In this document: piece after piece, positions 47,901 through 52,770 of the stretch
How the letters are laid out: the number at the start of each line of letters is the position of its first letter
How positions within the stretch are numbered: the first letter of the stretch is position 1
Assembly (NCBI GenBank): GCA_018268955.1
Contig: JAFDVO010000017.1
Location: forward strand, 173,890 to 237,889
Direction of reading: 5' to 3'
Length of the DNA stretch: 64,000 bases
DNA from: Acidobacteriota bacterium
Lineage (GTDB): Bacteria; Acidobacteriota; Vicinamibacteria; Vicinamibacterales; CAVVIG01
The notes under the pieces: model-generated
What the model was told of the DNA's origin: nothing
What the model saw: only the letters and a program-made list of their open reading frames with translations
Databases searched by the model: none
Program-made: the position numbers and the translations under genes

Positions 47901-49647
47901 CACCACCTCGCGACCGATTCAGATCGCGGCAACCTACGAGACGCAGCCGAACAAGAGCGGCGTGGTCGTGAGCGACGTGGAGCCCTCGGTCGCGACCGGC
48001 GGATACATCGTGCGGCGCGATGACAACGGGCAGGCATCCGCGTTCGGGGTCGTGTTCGCAGGCGTGAACGCGCCGATTGCGCCGACCCTGGCGACGTCCA
48101 GCGGCGGCGCCGCCTTCTCCGCGTTCGCGCTCGGAGCCGGGGTCACGTCGATGCCGGTGACCCTCACGGTGCCGGCCGGACAGAGCGTGGCGTTGCTGAG
48201 CTACGTGGTGGTCCAGGGCCCCACCGCACAGGCTGCTGTCACGAGTAATGCCGAAGCGATCGCCGCAGGCCCGACGGCGGATCTCCTGGCCGGCCTGACG
48301 CGGGACGACATCCTCCGGATCGTCAACTTCAGGCTGACCGCACCACCGCCGGGTCCCGCAACCGTGCGGGTCGCGGTGCTCGGACGCGATGGCATGCAGA
48401 CAACCGGTGTGCGCGTGGCGCTCACCGGCAGCAACGGCAGCGCCATCCAGGAGCCGTATACCGACGTGAACGGCTGGTTCGAGTTCGGGAATCTGGTTCC
48501 GGCGGCGTACGTGGTGCAGGCGAGCGTCGAGGAATGCGATGACAACGGCTGCCGGACCTACTCGACCGACCGGCCGATCACTGCCAGCGCCGATTCGTCG
48601 CAGGATGTCGTCCTCTCCCTGGCCTCGCTCGGTCGCACGACGATTCAGGTGCTGGACGACGCCGAGCCGGCGCAGCCGCTCGCGAACGAGTACGTCGAGG
48701 TCGAACTCCAGCCAATGGTCGGCGGGCCGCTCGAGAGCGGGGCGGTGCGTGCGCTCTCGGTGACGCTCGACGAGAATGGCGCGTTTTCCGTCACGGACCT
48801 GCCGCCCGGCGCCTTCGTCGTGCACGTCTACAGCCCCACACGTGACCTGCACGGGAGTGCGGTTGGCACAGCAACGAAGTTCGCCGCAACCACGACGACC
48901 GTGCCGCTCTCATCGTCCGTCATGGGGCTGACGAATTCCGGCATGCTCGTGTCCGCCGCTGGCGGGTTCTTCTACGGCCTCGACGCAGTCGGCGTCAGCA
49001 ACGGCTACCAGTTCGACGGCAACTCCCTGCTGCACGGCGATCCCCTGTCGAAGGATGGCGCGCTGTCGACCGGCACGACCGCGATCTGCTGCGCGTTCAC
49101 GTCGACCGACACCGGAGCGGGCTGGCTCTTCTCGCCGGTGCCGGTGCCGTCCACCGTGGGCGTCGTGATGACGCGGCGGATGGCGATCACCGAGGGTGGC
49201 GGGGCCATGCGGTACTACGACGTCTACACCAACACGTCGACGTTCACCCAGCAGGTGCCGGTCACGATGGTCACCATGCCGAACAGGAGCACGGCAACGG
49301 TGCTCGACATGCCGGTGTCGCCGACGACCGGCGGGTACTTCGTCAGGGCCGACCCACAGGGAGACGCGCTCACGTTCGCATCCATCTACGCCGGGGCCGC
49401 TACGACGCAGCCGTTCGACGTGGTCATCAGCGACAACCCTGACACGATCGCGGTGACGACGATGCTCCAGCTTGCGCCGGGCCAGAGGGCGGCGCTCCTG
49501 CACTACGTGCTGCTGCGCTCGCCGGAGGAAGGGGCAGGGGCGGTGACGGCTGCGGACGCGCTCGCCTCGCTCAGCGACTCGAGCGCGCTGGTCGGACTGA
49601 CTTCAGAAGAACGCGCGCTGATCGTCAACTTCAACGCGCAGCTATAG
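32911..49647 (+). CDS. Giant secreted carboxypeptidase-regulatory repeat protein (5578 residues)
   Basis: GTG start overlapping the PPIase stop. A signal peptide lies at 1-35 (ALLTPAAASAQG). After a unique N-terminal beta domain (about 36-260) come a CARDB-like domain (about 420-535), an SbsA-type Ig domain (about 850-950), and a run of carboxypeptidase-regulatory-like domains (GxVxxxDGxP...Txx[DA]xGxFxFxxVPxGxYxV pattern). By eye there are about 34 of these, in blocks at 954-2180, 2890-3510 and 3780-4880, plus two more near 5150-5325. Between 2180 and 2890 lie two more SbsA Ig domains and Ig-like repeats. Three copies of a separate 244-260-residue module occur at 3510-3768, 4881-5140 and 5331-5574, the last ending the protein. 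No catalytic motif or sorting signal is visible. The regulatory-domain fold is a stable beta sandwich, so a long extracellular fibre or stalk is the simplest reading. Confidence 0.85.
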   Translation: MTRHATRRPALLSVVAALMAVLASALLTPAAASAQGRVLGREEILLYGIGLKVDPATQTVPKNFATIVSTYLQAPTLPPETPAFAPDAEVRATLRGPSFPAPIELVAKPNSPFNIPVLTVPGTHTLENIRLVSNGDVLLYGSPETARIDVIEKLLVTTVTTRALTADEIREKGIVYDRSNFQAYNFTAAFAVDNSSNINISFPVLLPTIPQVGDVNPNAADLKTIDAPQLQSLKTLVPDTLQIQARIPNLSVVGFTLTLDQKTGSQDFYVPPIPGVIVIPGDIGFLNQYFSVMLMVANVAPTGSNLVVSELTASIVLPPGKDNVVGSDDDPLAMATRASGAFPRVVAVTQPGPDGKLGTGDDVTTLGPGETGNAEYLVEGRREGTHVVEMELSGTLNGLPVGPVPIRGRAAGAVLVRNPTFTLTFTHPEIVNAGEPYTLDVTVTNTSESPANVVSLNLFPANITGARLDDDSSKGVDSIAPGDSKTVSFRLISNRTGKVTAATLDSDEQVQGRFVLKSAVGELGVPLSPDSFILPVEANALSASVRSTAVDLMARAWAVATAPPAAVPKDLTRFSKQIVLDRGAETAEAGLRVSLGESNASASASLLFDFLGSEYPLLASKVPAGDTSGLLALLQRDLQGFDLVRRRSVRGDLFASAVAGELLPAVQGGPSAFHSSFAQQMTSRPGHVSVLISGTSGAPLGYDAVIVDASGRRLGGLESGKVVKEIPFGDALPFTDAAGTPVATLLVIAVPNPGTYTLQVLPRSGIDPASPFDLSVVLPDASGKLQFTSLTGVLPTEGFALTNGAGDPGFQYTLKRDATGGAVRAATLSAVADPPPSIVAVRQLASADMVGCPLEPEKTYSAGRVVAVLFSEAVTAASVQDKAAAEAISAFTAQNNRVVGVALQPGSRIAYVALRSPVGPFEARTMTIEGVQDLNGNTLATQTLPIQTTVGTSAGLVYGRVIRSDGLPAAFATVRMFYEFNCMDGASAVGVAEQRADASGNYQFDYVLRAPAMNVKLVALDEESGDARPVRFVLARDNQRMNVDVVFIGRGGITGRVYAEDGRTLLPGTALRATSTTDQSQYAATTDANGRYTFSAVPVGNVLIEAVNVERVASVFVSETVPFAGAVVTRDLTLLDVSPASPITRGSITGRVVRADGVTGVANLPVIAYYTTRSQAGVPCAPPPGGTQEPAECAIDVVSTDAQGRFVLNGLPSGSIRLNTFDQTYLQEGTVRVSLQPNQTLDVSVLLGGGYGAVHGVVLDASRRPVPDAVIGGGATLVNAGPDGSFTLTDIPVGRTRLVAVSNALQSQGEASVDIVQNGETVNTTIVLDPIGSVAGIVRDHDGVPQAGIKVWVFRDCYDEQLQPSICINGQATSDAQGAYRIDKLGIGQYTLSAFRADLKDGNVFPIAIRYERQVLVSDITFRGGTGTVTGRVLRANSCPTPPCADTPLPARVSISGDRLVVAGGRIGVKFEYVQNFEVVDNDPTTGEYHFKSGVFTGPFTLRAAGQFSPEPVAAEGTMPGPGQTVTVDLRLQPTSRLTGTVFEADGFTPVTNRQVALKFQSNAVVVICHDDEQTGDSECQSIPQGIQEAFAATDANGQFTFPLVNAGPFTITATDATTGQVASIKGTVRPGDTVDLPVRLLARAPVTVRVFRSNGTTPVLNANVTVQGLDYPRDTRNGIATNGTIQFQGGDAVAEGQFVVTAMDANGFAGRKAGRVTPTGGPVTVDVFLFDATGTVNGQVVKADGNGALVPTPNAEVILSNASGPLAYALTDAQGGFSIPLVPTGPFTIESFDPVTAARGRADGTVLGGPQPVSVTVTLESLGSIRGVVVQSGSRAPLKGWTVQLSQTSVTGRSLPDQIAQTGVDGSFAFPGATVGSFSLRASRRDVVGSATASGQLSRGGQLVDVPMVVDIVRRVTGTVQGIVLNPQGSPAPNAQVEVCPSGEACKGAVAGADGRFSVGDLPLGRFTVRASAQVTGNPSVGTTGGSLLFEGDTANVTITLLGLSSVQGTVYQIVNGARVPAPNATVRLSGQPGSGCPSYCQQGTDGNGQFTFINVPAQTFTVTASSLTGQQGSVGDVLVPGQARSGLEIVLAPAVNVAGRALVGSAPARGVIADLSVNNGHLFAETAEDGTFSFDGIGAGAYTLRLQDPVGGGLARRTGTVNLTGPVVLGDITLDDAAPAVASSEPANGALNVGRTPTLTVTFTEPLDATTVNATTVTLVGPSGPVSGQVDSQTNDTVVRFRLLPGVQLADQARYTLRVTGVQDRVGRPLAADYIATFTTVDITPPAVAETTPMFSATGVSVDAVVRVRFSEIVDPSKFVGAPVTLTGPQGPVAGRTDFLFSNSVVVFTPNVPLADTAHYTVTVQRPTDRAGLRAAADTTFAFDTTDRTPPVILSLTLDGTGTVVQNTTARVRATVAETDIAVVDFFLNDTFAFAARTTPFTMDFKALASLADANGGRIKVSAIATDTSGNRGVVPVQAFLTVVADQPPSIAITQPLGTLTPAPGERVSVTVRATDDVGVDQISYSARGSFVIDAASVPVSPASTDRTQTFAFNVPADAVPGSLVTIQATARDTAAQSTAAAAIALRVRDSIAPTIQITGLSSGQRVAPGTRVTAVVSASDTSGIGRIGFAVSGVTVSSEERLVSPAQSPVVTSFEFTVPANASSSDRVFVDAFAIDGAGNRGDAARLIVPVADRQAPTVTLRTSSGSPSMTPGANVQVIAQATDDLAVTSIQLTVAGAFDFTETRTIAVPAADVSATFSLAVPGTVQAGSTATVTARATDATGNVSTPVSLTLTAQNTTTVSLPSSVLLRAGDDAEMTVTLGTPAPAGGLRVDLTSRNTGIATVPSSVTFAQGETTRSVTVHAVAGGSTQIDAAVGGVVSATTTVTVSGGVVRGDVTTAGPNGFVPVAGAQVTVFHSGTPIVTTTDAQGRFVVEGVQGWGYTGRGFSVTASDGSRLDAESFELDTAGGSATVSLNLLDMGLIKGSVLQPDVQTPAGAGARVDLFEAASPNVVIATTFTDESGAYQFPLVAPGPYTVEASDANGNRGRASAQVTSGLESVVPVVYLGRSTVIVRVLNGVGATVGGAQVQLQSSSLFGSAAARTATTNATGEVSFPDVFVGSVSATATDPFTLQGGSAAGQVTTAGQSVTLTVQFAQYGNLTGTIRRRDGVTPAPGAQVTVDVAGRGRFNATTDGTGVYRFEFLPFAPFTITVFDPSTRGRAIDSGTFGTSGETVTRNEILLPQGALLVTVVDADGAPVNGATVSATTQSNGLTDALQGATGVVNGNGGQVLLDRLLAGSFTVQVSALGLNGSASGVLAADEVRGVTVQLEARATIAGSVFEPDGATPAVGFVRVYNTVNYQSVNATLQGGSFSVPNLRLGTYRVEAYDAANRLRAIAESVALTGNAQTQQVTLTFIGLGTVQGRVLHPSGGDVGNLTVNLRSLNPQFGGYASAQTDAAGNYSIGGIPVGAVAVSSSKPAEQLLGEASGAITQDAQIITLDILLEANAVALPTTLNDVQDSQYGVGQNAGLIGGTGSVFTRGGETLTLSSNGTSTAFTGASFGTREDAGREIAVRQSGLFGLNVTRKVFVPQTGYFARYLEILQNPTAAPVTVDVNLTSKPYGQREPFCCLYNENQYWVAATSSGDTTIDVAAPGSADRWLSLGVRTQDAYYDYYSSGVPLGFAFSGPGAATPVSTASFAVEQSVPVLRYGWNSVTVPANGTIALMHFVSEQASVDAATASAERLAQLPPEALDGLSAAEIAAIANFAVPANGVSAVAPMPGVNGAVSGRVVEGDGLTPVAGAEVTFRSANRILARIRKATSNASGQFSFSGGTGAPVPLDGFTLSAKYPNTQYTFSPTITAALSNAQASLTRDVPFSTSGILKGIVRRQNGQPVAGARVENVYFSTVTTGADGRYFFGGVPAGTPTLRGTVDHPQGTALNILPQTVALAAGQVRDDVLLVEPTGAVTGTVRDADGNIQIGRPITLTATSFSRYTTSDSAGRFTFSDVPVGTFSVSSSDPVSGFPSTRSVAVAADQTADGSLAYAGKAALTVTVTRATGAPIQGMSVTISAPNVNTQTLSTNASGVAGPFNGLPIGLTYTVTAAHPGNAGVIRRSASLPLTTATASTTLTLPAFGTVSATITRPNGTLPGNGVNAYLENVPGSSPSLYTYGTTDATSQISFGVVPAGTPFRIRAYRPPAYQGQPSYSLLTGPFSIATDGQALAVTARTPALASVQVTVQNSAGTPITNARVDEKDVYTGNFQNRGVTDANGRLTVAEVPEGAFQVRAYQPGSNVNVLELAAGDVVAANDGTIVPIVVAARSYSVTVSGTITEHDGATPLGNVYLRLLRGVDGAEVSRACNGDPYYCYTNSTAGSRGAFSFAAVTSTAAGLVLEITSPADYTKYLVPIAPNADGPVTVNYALPVYTVAIQGHVYAADGTTPVPGGVVYPYTFTNRGGFGTFVDPDGSFRIPSSVYPVDGVRLEFNLTGLDGGRFSVNTVPFTQSGQTVSTDIVLPTGTVSTVQGTVVAGDGSTPLDSSRVVFNFGTGSCATGDNCSVTTDAQGRFSYLAVLPTDGQFTARAHSPKTYAIETSQAGTAASQGAVVNIGALTLPISVLSGFATNGTTQPVQDLAVFVRDQANVTTWADRSSAGTFTFYELPAGDYQLTAQNTEAATEATLPVAMPTATSVVAGVQVQLPIVSTVTVTVDGVDGWTTDQASVALVRPAGTFERVLSGSNIGFGRYQFGSVPIGDYQVQVALEVCDADNNCEIRYAAASATVVDETPVDVHLSFATSAQAVVSVQDGFSQPIASALVHVAVQSLAATGPLGSYAREFDLTTDAQGSFVLPYLPDGLFTVRVSDVDHGTGAATTTASSATPAVVEVQLGGHAFALAPNNGYWLEGGGTRDRNYVVNGRGTIVDTYRWDGTSVLEQGAFYRAMDLWVGGNALCCPISGTYSADRNELSIGPAAPASVPGLVATRRLRILQAGDVVRVLDTFSNTTSRPIQIAATYETQPNKSGVVVSDVEPSVATGGYIVRRDDNGQASAFGVVFAGVNAPIAPTLATSSGGAAFSAFALGAGVTSMPVTLTVPAGQSVALLSYVVVQGPTAQAAVTSNAEAIAAGPTADLLAGLTRDDILRIVNFRLTAPPPGPATVRVAVLGRDGMQTTGVRVALTGSNGSAIQEPYTDVNGWFEFGNLVPAAYVVQASVEECDDNGCRTYSTDRPITASADSSQDVVLSLASLGRTTIQVLDDAEPAQPLANEYVEVELQPMVGGPLESGAVRALSVTLDENGAFSVTDLPPGAFVVHVYSPTRDLHGSAVGTATKFAATTTTVPLSSSVMGLTNSGMLVSAAGGFFYGLDAVGVSNGYQFDGNSLLHGDPLSKDGALSTGTTAICCAFTSTDTGAGWLFSPVPVPSTVGVVMTRRMAITEGGGAMRYYDVYTNTSTFTQQVPVTMVTMPNRSTATVLDMPVSPTTGGYFVRADPQGDALTFASIYAGAATTQPFDVVISDNPDTIAVTTMLQLAPGQRAALLHYVLLRSPEEGAGAVTAADALASLSDSSALVGLTSEERALIVNFNAQL
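43438..44214 (+). other. Repeated beta-rich module, copy 1 (in the 5578-residue protein)
   Basis: Residues 3510-3768. Core features shared with copies 2 and 3: a TRK/TRR strand followed by a G..R.L[ED]..[LFY].N segment (here NVTRKVF ... YFARYLEILQNP), a hydrophobic ALMHFVSEQA strand, and a terminal LDGLSAAEIAAIANF helix. A vicinal cysteine pair is at 3630-3631, but after the TRK strand, unlike in the other copies. Confidence 0.7.
47551..48330 (+). other. Repeated beta-rich module, copy 2
   Basis: Residues 4881-5140. It contains a vicinal Cys pair at 4947-4948 (ALCCP), then ATRRLRIL ... VVRVLDTFSNT, GGYIVRRDDNGQA, ALLSYVVVQGP and the terminal LAGLTRDDILRIVNF helix. It aligns best with copy 3. 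Confidence 0.75.
48901..49632 (+). other. Repeated beta-rich module, copy 3 (C terminus of the giant)
   Basis: Residues 5331-5574. It contains a Cys pair at 5393-5394 (AICCA), MTRRMAI ... AMRYYDVYTNT, GGYFVRADPQGDA, ALLHYVLLRSP and the terminal LVGLTSEERALIVNF helix, four residues from the end of the protein. Confidence 0.75.
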
Positions 49648-49655
49648 GGAATTGC

Positions 49656-49735
49656 TAATCGCCAAGCGCTAATCGCTAATCGGTAATCGGTAATCGCTAA
49701 TCGTTGAATTGCTAATCGCTGATTGGCAATTAGCA
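49656..49735. repeat. Degenerate 7-nt tandem repeat (TAATCGS)n
   Basis: Just after the giant gene stop. Units TAATCGC/TAATCGG/TAATCGT stand at 49656, 49670, 49677, 49684, 49691, 49698 and 49713, with degenerate units between. It is markedly AT-richer than its surroundings. The same unit appears inverted at 9965-9993. It could also act as a transcript end, but no clear stem with T tract is present. Confidence 0.85.
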
Positions 49736-49756
49736 GTGCTGTGCAGGGAGAGCGTG

Positions 49757-50266
49757 ATGCGGGAGACAGGGCTGAAGACCTTCATGTTGGCGCTGATCCT
49801 TGGCGTCGTGGCCGCGGGCGGCCGTGCAGCCGCGGCAGCGAAGCCGGCGCTGCCGGCCAGCGTCGTGCAGACGGTCGACGGTGTGCCAGTGGCCTTAAAC
49901 GACGGCGTCGTCGACGGCCAATGGCTGGTGCTGTACGTGGTGCCCGACTCGCCACCGTCGGTCAGGCTTCTGGACGCGCTGCGCACGTGGCAGGTGCCCG
50001 CGCTCGATCGCGTCCTGGTCGTCGTTGGCGGCCCGGCGGCGCCAGCAGCCACGTTCGCCAGGGCACAGCAGCAGCGGGGACTGGACACGGTCCGGTGGCG
50101 GCTCGACGGTGATCGCGCCGCATGGACCGACCTCGCCGCGTCGGGTGTGCCGACGCTGTTCGGGGTCCGTGCGGGTGTGCTCGAGTGGAGGCTCGCCGGC
50201 GTGCTCAACGATCCGTCGGCGCTGCAGTCGGTGGTCGCGTCCTGGCTGTCGACGACGGCCCCCTGA
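49757..50266 (+). CDS. Secreted thioredoxin-fold protein lacking the CxxC motif
   Basis: 169 residues from the ATG at 49757. A signal peptide lies at about 1-27 (TFMLALILGVVAAGGRAAAA). The fold is thioredoxin-like: a WLVLYVVPDSPPS strand-helix start where redoxins have WCxxC, a VLVVVGG strand, and SGVPTLFGV with the typical cis-proline before a strand, then a final helix. There is no cysteine in the active-site position, so it cannot be a disulfide oxidoreductase. It may be a binding or chaperone-like relative. It follows the giant operon after a 109-nt repeat-bearing gap, so co-transcription is possible but unproven. Confidence 0.65.
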   Translation: MRETGLKTFMLALILGVVAAGGRAAAAAKPALPASVVQTVDGVPVALNDGVVDGQWLVLYVVPDSPPSVRLLDALRTWQVPALDRVLVVVGGPAAPAATFARAQQQRGLDTVRWRLDGDRAAWTDLAASGVPTLFGVRAGVLEWRLAGVLNDPSALQSVVASWLSTTAP

Positions 50267-50413
50267 GACCCGCGGGACGACAGGCAGCCGCTCCTCGACG
50301 ACCTCCAGTCCAACGCCGGGAAGGCGGCACCGCCCGACCGATGCTCCATGCCGCGGCGCGCCACGCCGCTCCTCTCCAATGGGCGGCGATTTGCAGCGTC
50401 TCTTCGCAGGTTC

Positions 50414-52033
50414 ATGGCCCGTCGCCTTGCGATTCTGCTTGTTGCGTGTGCGGCCGCGGCGCTGCCCGGTTCAGCACAGCCGCCGTCACTGAGCCAGGCT
50501 GTCGAGCGTGCGGCAGCCTCGCAACCAGACACGCTCGCGATCTACAGGGTGATCGGCTTCGCGCCGCTGTGGGTCACCGCCGGCGGACGCGCCACTCCCG
50601 CCGCTGCTGACGCGCTCTCGATCCTCTCCTCGGCAGAGGACGACGGGCTGGAGCCGCGCGAGTACGCAGCGGCGTCGCTGCGCGAACGCAGCGAGCGGCT
50701 GACGACGGCAACCTCGGCTGAAGCCGCAGCCTTCGACGTGAGCCTCAGCGCAGCGCTGCTGCACTACCTGCAGGACGTGCACGTGGGCCGCATCGACCCA
50801 CGCTCGATTGGGTTCACCCTCAATGTGCCACGCGACGGACACGATTTCGCCGCAGTGGTCAGGAATAGCGCACTGTCCGGCACGGTGCGCGACACGGTTG
50901 AGGAGTGGCGGCCGCGAGGCCCGCAGTATCCGGCGCTCGCCGCGGCGCTTCGCCGCTATAGGGTGCTCGCGCGGGAGGACCAGTCGCTCTCACTGGGGCT
51001 CGCGAAGGCGGTGAAGCCTGGCGACATCTGCGACGTACTGCCGGCGCTGCGCGCGCGGCTGATCCTGCTTGGCGACGCGCCAGCATCGCTGCCGCTGGAC
51101 GGCAACACGTACGGCGGTCCCATCGTCGACGCGGTGAAGCACTTCCAGCGACGCCACGCGGTCGATGCCGACGGCGTGCTCGGGCGCCAGACGGTCCAGC
51201 AGCTGGAGACCCCGCTCGCGACGCGCGTGCGTCAGCTCGAACTCGCAATGGAGCGGATGCGGTGGCTGCCGCATGAGAGCGATGCGCGCCTCATCCTGGT
51301 GAACATCCCGATGTTCCGCCTCCTCGCATGGGACAGCGTGCCGCCGAGTGGACCGCCAACGTTCACGACCGCGACCGTGGTCGGACGGGCCATCGCGACG
51401 CAGACGCCCGTGTTTGCGGCCACGTTGACGGAGATCATCTTCCGTCCGTACTGGAACGTGCCGACGTCCATCGTGCGGAAGGAAATCCTGCCACGGCTGC
51501 CCCGGGATCCGGGCTACCTTGTGCGCGAGCAGATGGAACTGGTGGCGGGGCAGGGCGATCGCTCGCCGGTCGTGCCGACCACCCCAGAGAACCTGGCGAA
51601 GCTGCGAACGGGGGCTGTCCGCCTGCGGCAGCGCCCCGGCCCGAAGAACTCGCTCGGGCTGATCAAGTTCTCCTTCCCGAACGAGCACGACGTGTACATG
51701 CACGCCACGCCGGCGCAGGCGCTGTTCGCGCGCGGGCGACGGGACTTCAGCCACGGATGCGTCCGGCTTCAGGACCCGGTGGGCCTGGCGGAGTGGGTGC
51801 TCCGGCCGCAGGAGCACTGGTCGCGCGAGGAGATCGAAGAACGGATGCGTGCGCCGGAAAGCTCTCGCCTCCCGGTGCGGCCAGCCATCAACGTGGTGCT
51901 CTATTACGCCACGGCCGCGGTCGTGGAATCAGGCGACGTCGCCTTCGCGGACGACATCTACCGCCACGACGCGCGGCTCGAACAGGCGCTGGACGAACGT
52001 GCCCTGGCCGGCCAGGGCGGAGAGGAGCGCTGA
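50414..52033 (+). CDS. L,D-transpeptidase, YcbB (LdtD) type
   Basis: 539 residues from the ATG at 50414, chosen so that the product begins with its signal peptide (ARRLAILLVACAAAALPGSA). An ATG at 50348 gives a 22-residue extension. Layout as in YcbB: an N-terminal scaffold domain, a peptidoglycan-binding domain at about 215-285 (GPIVDAVKHFQRRHAVDADG), then the YkuD catalytic domain with RQRPGPKNSLGLIKF, VYMHATPA and the catalytic motif SHGCVR (His447, Cys449). It forms 3-3 cross-links between meso-DAP residues in the periplasm. It is convergent with the YcbK-type gene 4 nt away; ycbB and ycbK are also neighbours in E. coli. Confidence 0.93.
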   Translation: MARRLAILLVACAAAALPGSAQPPSLSQAVERAAASQPDTLAIYRVIGFAPLWVTAGGRATPAAADALSILSSAEDDGLEPREYAAASLRERSERLTTATSAEAAAFDVSLSAALLHYLQDVHVGRIDPRSIGFTLNVPRDGHDFAAVVRNSALSGTVRDTVEEWRPRGPQYPALAAALRRYRVLAREDQSLSLGLAKAVKPGDICDVLPALRARLILLGDAPASLPLDGNTYGGPIVDAVKHFQRRHAVDADGVLGRQTVQQLETPLATRVRQLELAMERMRWLPHESDARLILVNIPMFRLLAWDSVPPSGPPTFTTATVVGRAIATQTPVFAATLTEIIFRPYWNVPTSIVRKEILPRLPRDPGYLVREQMELVAGQGDRSPVVPTTPENLAKLRTGAVRLRQRPGPKNSLGLIKFSFPNEHDVYMHATPAQALFARGRRDFSHGCVRLQDPVGLAEWVLRPQEHWSREEIEERMRAPESSRLPVRPAINVVLYYATAAVVESGDVAFADDIYRHDARLEQALDERALAGQGGEER

Positions 52034-52037
52034 CCGG

Positions 52038-52604
52038 CTACCAGTGCCGCACGCGTCCGGTGTCCACATGGACGAAATCGGACGCAGGGTAGAAGCCGAC
52101 GCCACCACGCTGCGCCTCCAGTGCGGCATTCCTCAGCTTCGGCAGCGGGACATCAGCCAGGCGGATGTCGATGGCCTGTCCTTTCATGTGCAGCGAGCCG
52201 GCAGCAACCCCTTCGGAGTGACGACGCAGCATGTCGTTCGTCTTGGGTGACCGGTAGCCCGAGATCACCTGGAACGGCTTCGACGACCCCGTCAACCCGT
52301 TGAGCGAGTGGAGCAGGTCCAGCAGGCCGGGGTCGATGACGTGTTCATCACCGGTCCGGAAGTCCCGGAGGAAGTGGTTCACGGTCTGCAGCGCGTCGGG
52401 CAGGTACTCACCGGCGGTGAAGTACTCGACGTTCAGGTGCTCGCCCGTGTGCGTGTGGGCGAAGGTCAGCGCCCGCGTCGCCATGGACGCCGCGGGGGAA
52501 GCCGGCGACCACGCCTCCGCAAACGCCGACGGGGCGAGAGCGACGAGTGGAACACCAGCGGCGAGGGTGGAGAGGAACGAGCGGCGGGACAGCATGCGGC
52601 TCAT
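52038..52604 (-). CDS. DUF882 / YcbK-type M15-like peptidase, Tat exported
   Basis: 188 residues from the ATG at 52602-52604. It begins with a twin-arginine signal (MLSRRSFLSTLAAGVPLVAL). The core has the metallopeptidase M15-like ligands: ISGYRSP, then SLHMKGQAIDIR (His and Asp ligands) and DFVHVDTG (final His). This matches the DUF882/YcbK family, related to D-Ala-D-Ala carboxypeptidases and murein endopeptidases such as MepK, which cleaves the 3-3 cross-links that L,D-transpeptidases make. A frame extension to 52790 is open but non-coding in character. Confidence 0.9.
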   Translation of the reverse strand: MSRMLSRRSFLSTLAAGVPLVALAPSAFAEAWSPASPAASMATRALTFAHTHTGEHLNVEYFTAGEYLPDALQTVNHFLRDFRTGDEHVIDPGLLDLLHSLNGLTGSSKPFQVISGYRSPKTNDMLRRHSEGVAAGSLHMKGQAIDIRLADVPLPKLRNAALEAQRGGVGFYPASDFVHVDTGRVRHW

Positions 52605-52643
52605 ATGGTGCGGGTTCGATTGTAAGCGGATGAGCCCGAAAAG

Positions 52644-52663
52644 CATGCCGGAAAATCGGCATG
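52644..52663. promoter_or_regulatory. Inverted repeat in the DUF882 / stress-protein divergent region
   Basis: CATGCCG (52644-52650) and CGGCATG (52657-52663) are perfect 7-nt arms around a 6-nt AT-rich spacer, lying between two divergent starts. It is a possible operator. I cannot name a cognate regulator. Confidence 0.35.
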
Positions 52664-52770
52664 ATTTGAACTCAACCTTGTGATCGCGCCAGCGGCGTAA
52701 AGGAAATGGCGTGATTCCCGAGAGTCGGCGCCGAGCAGGGAACTTGCACCCGTGCTGACGGGAGGTGCGT

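Noticed and set aside
18309-49647. Possible frameshifts or gene fusion errors behind the very long genes.
   Set aside because: Both frames are continuous with coherent repeated domains, signal peptides at the starts and coupled start/stop overlaps, so the lengths look real.
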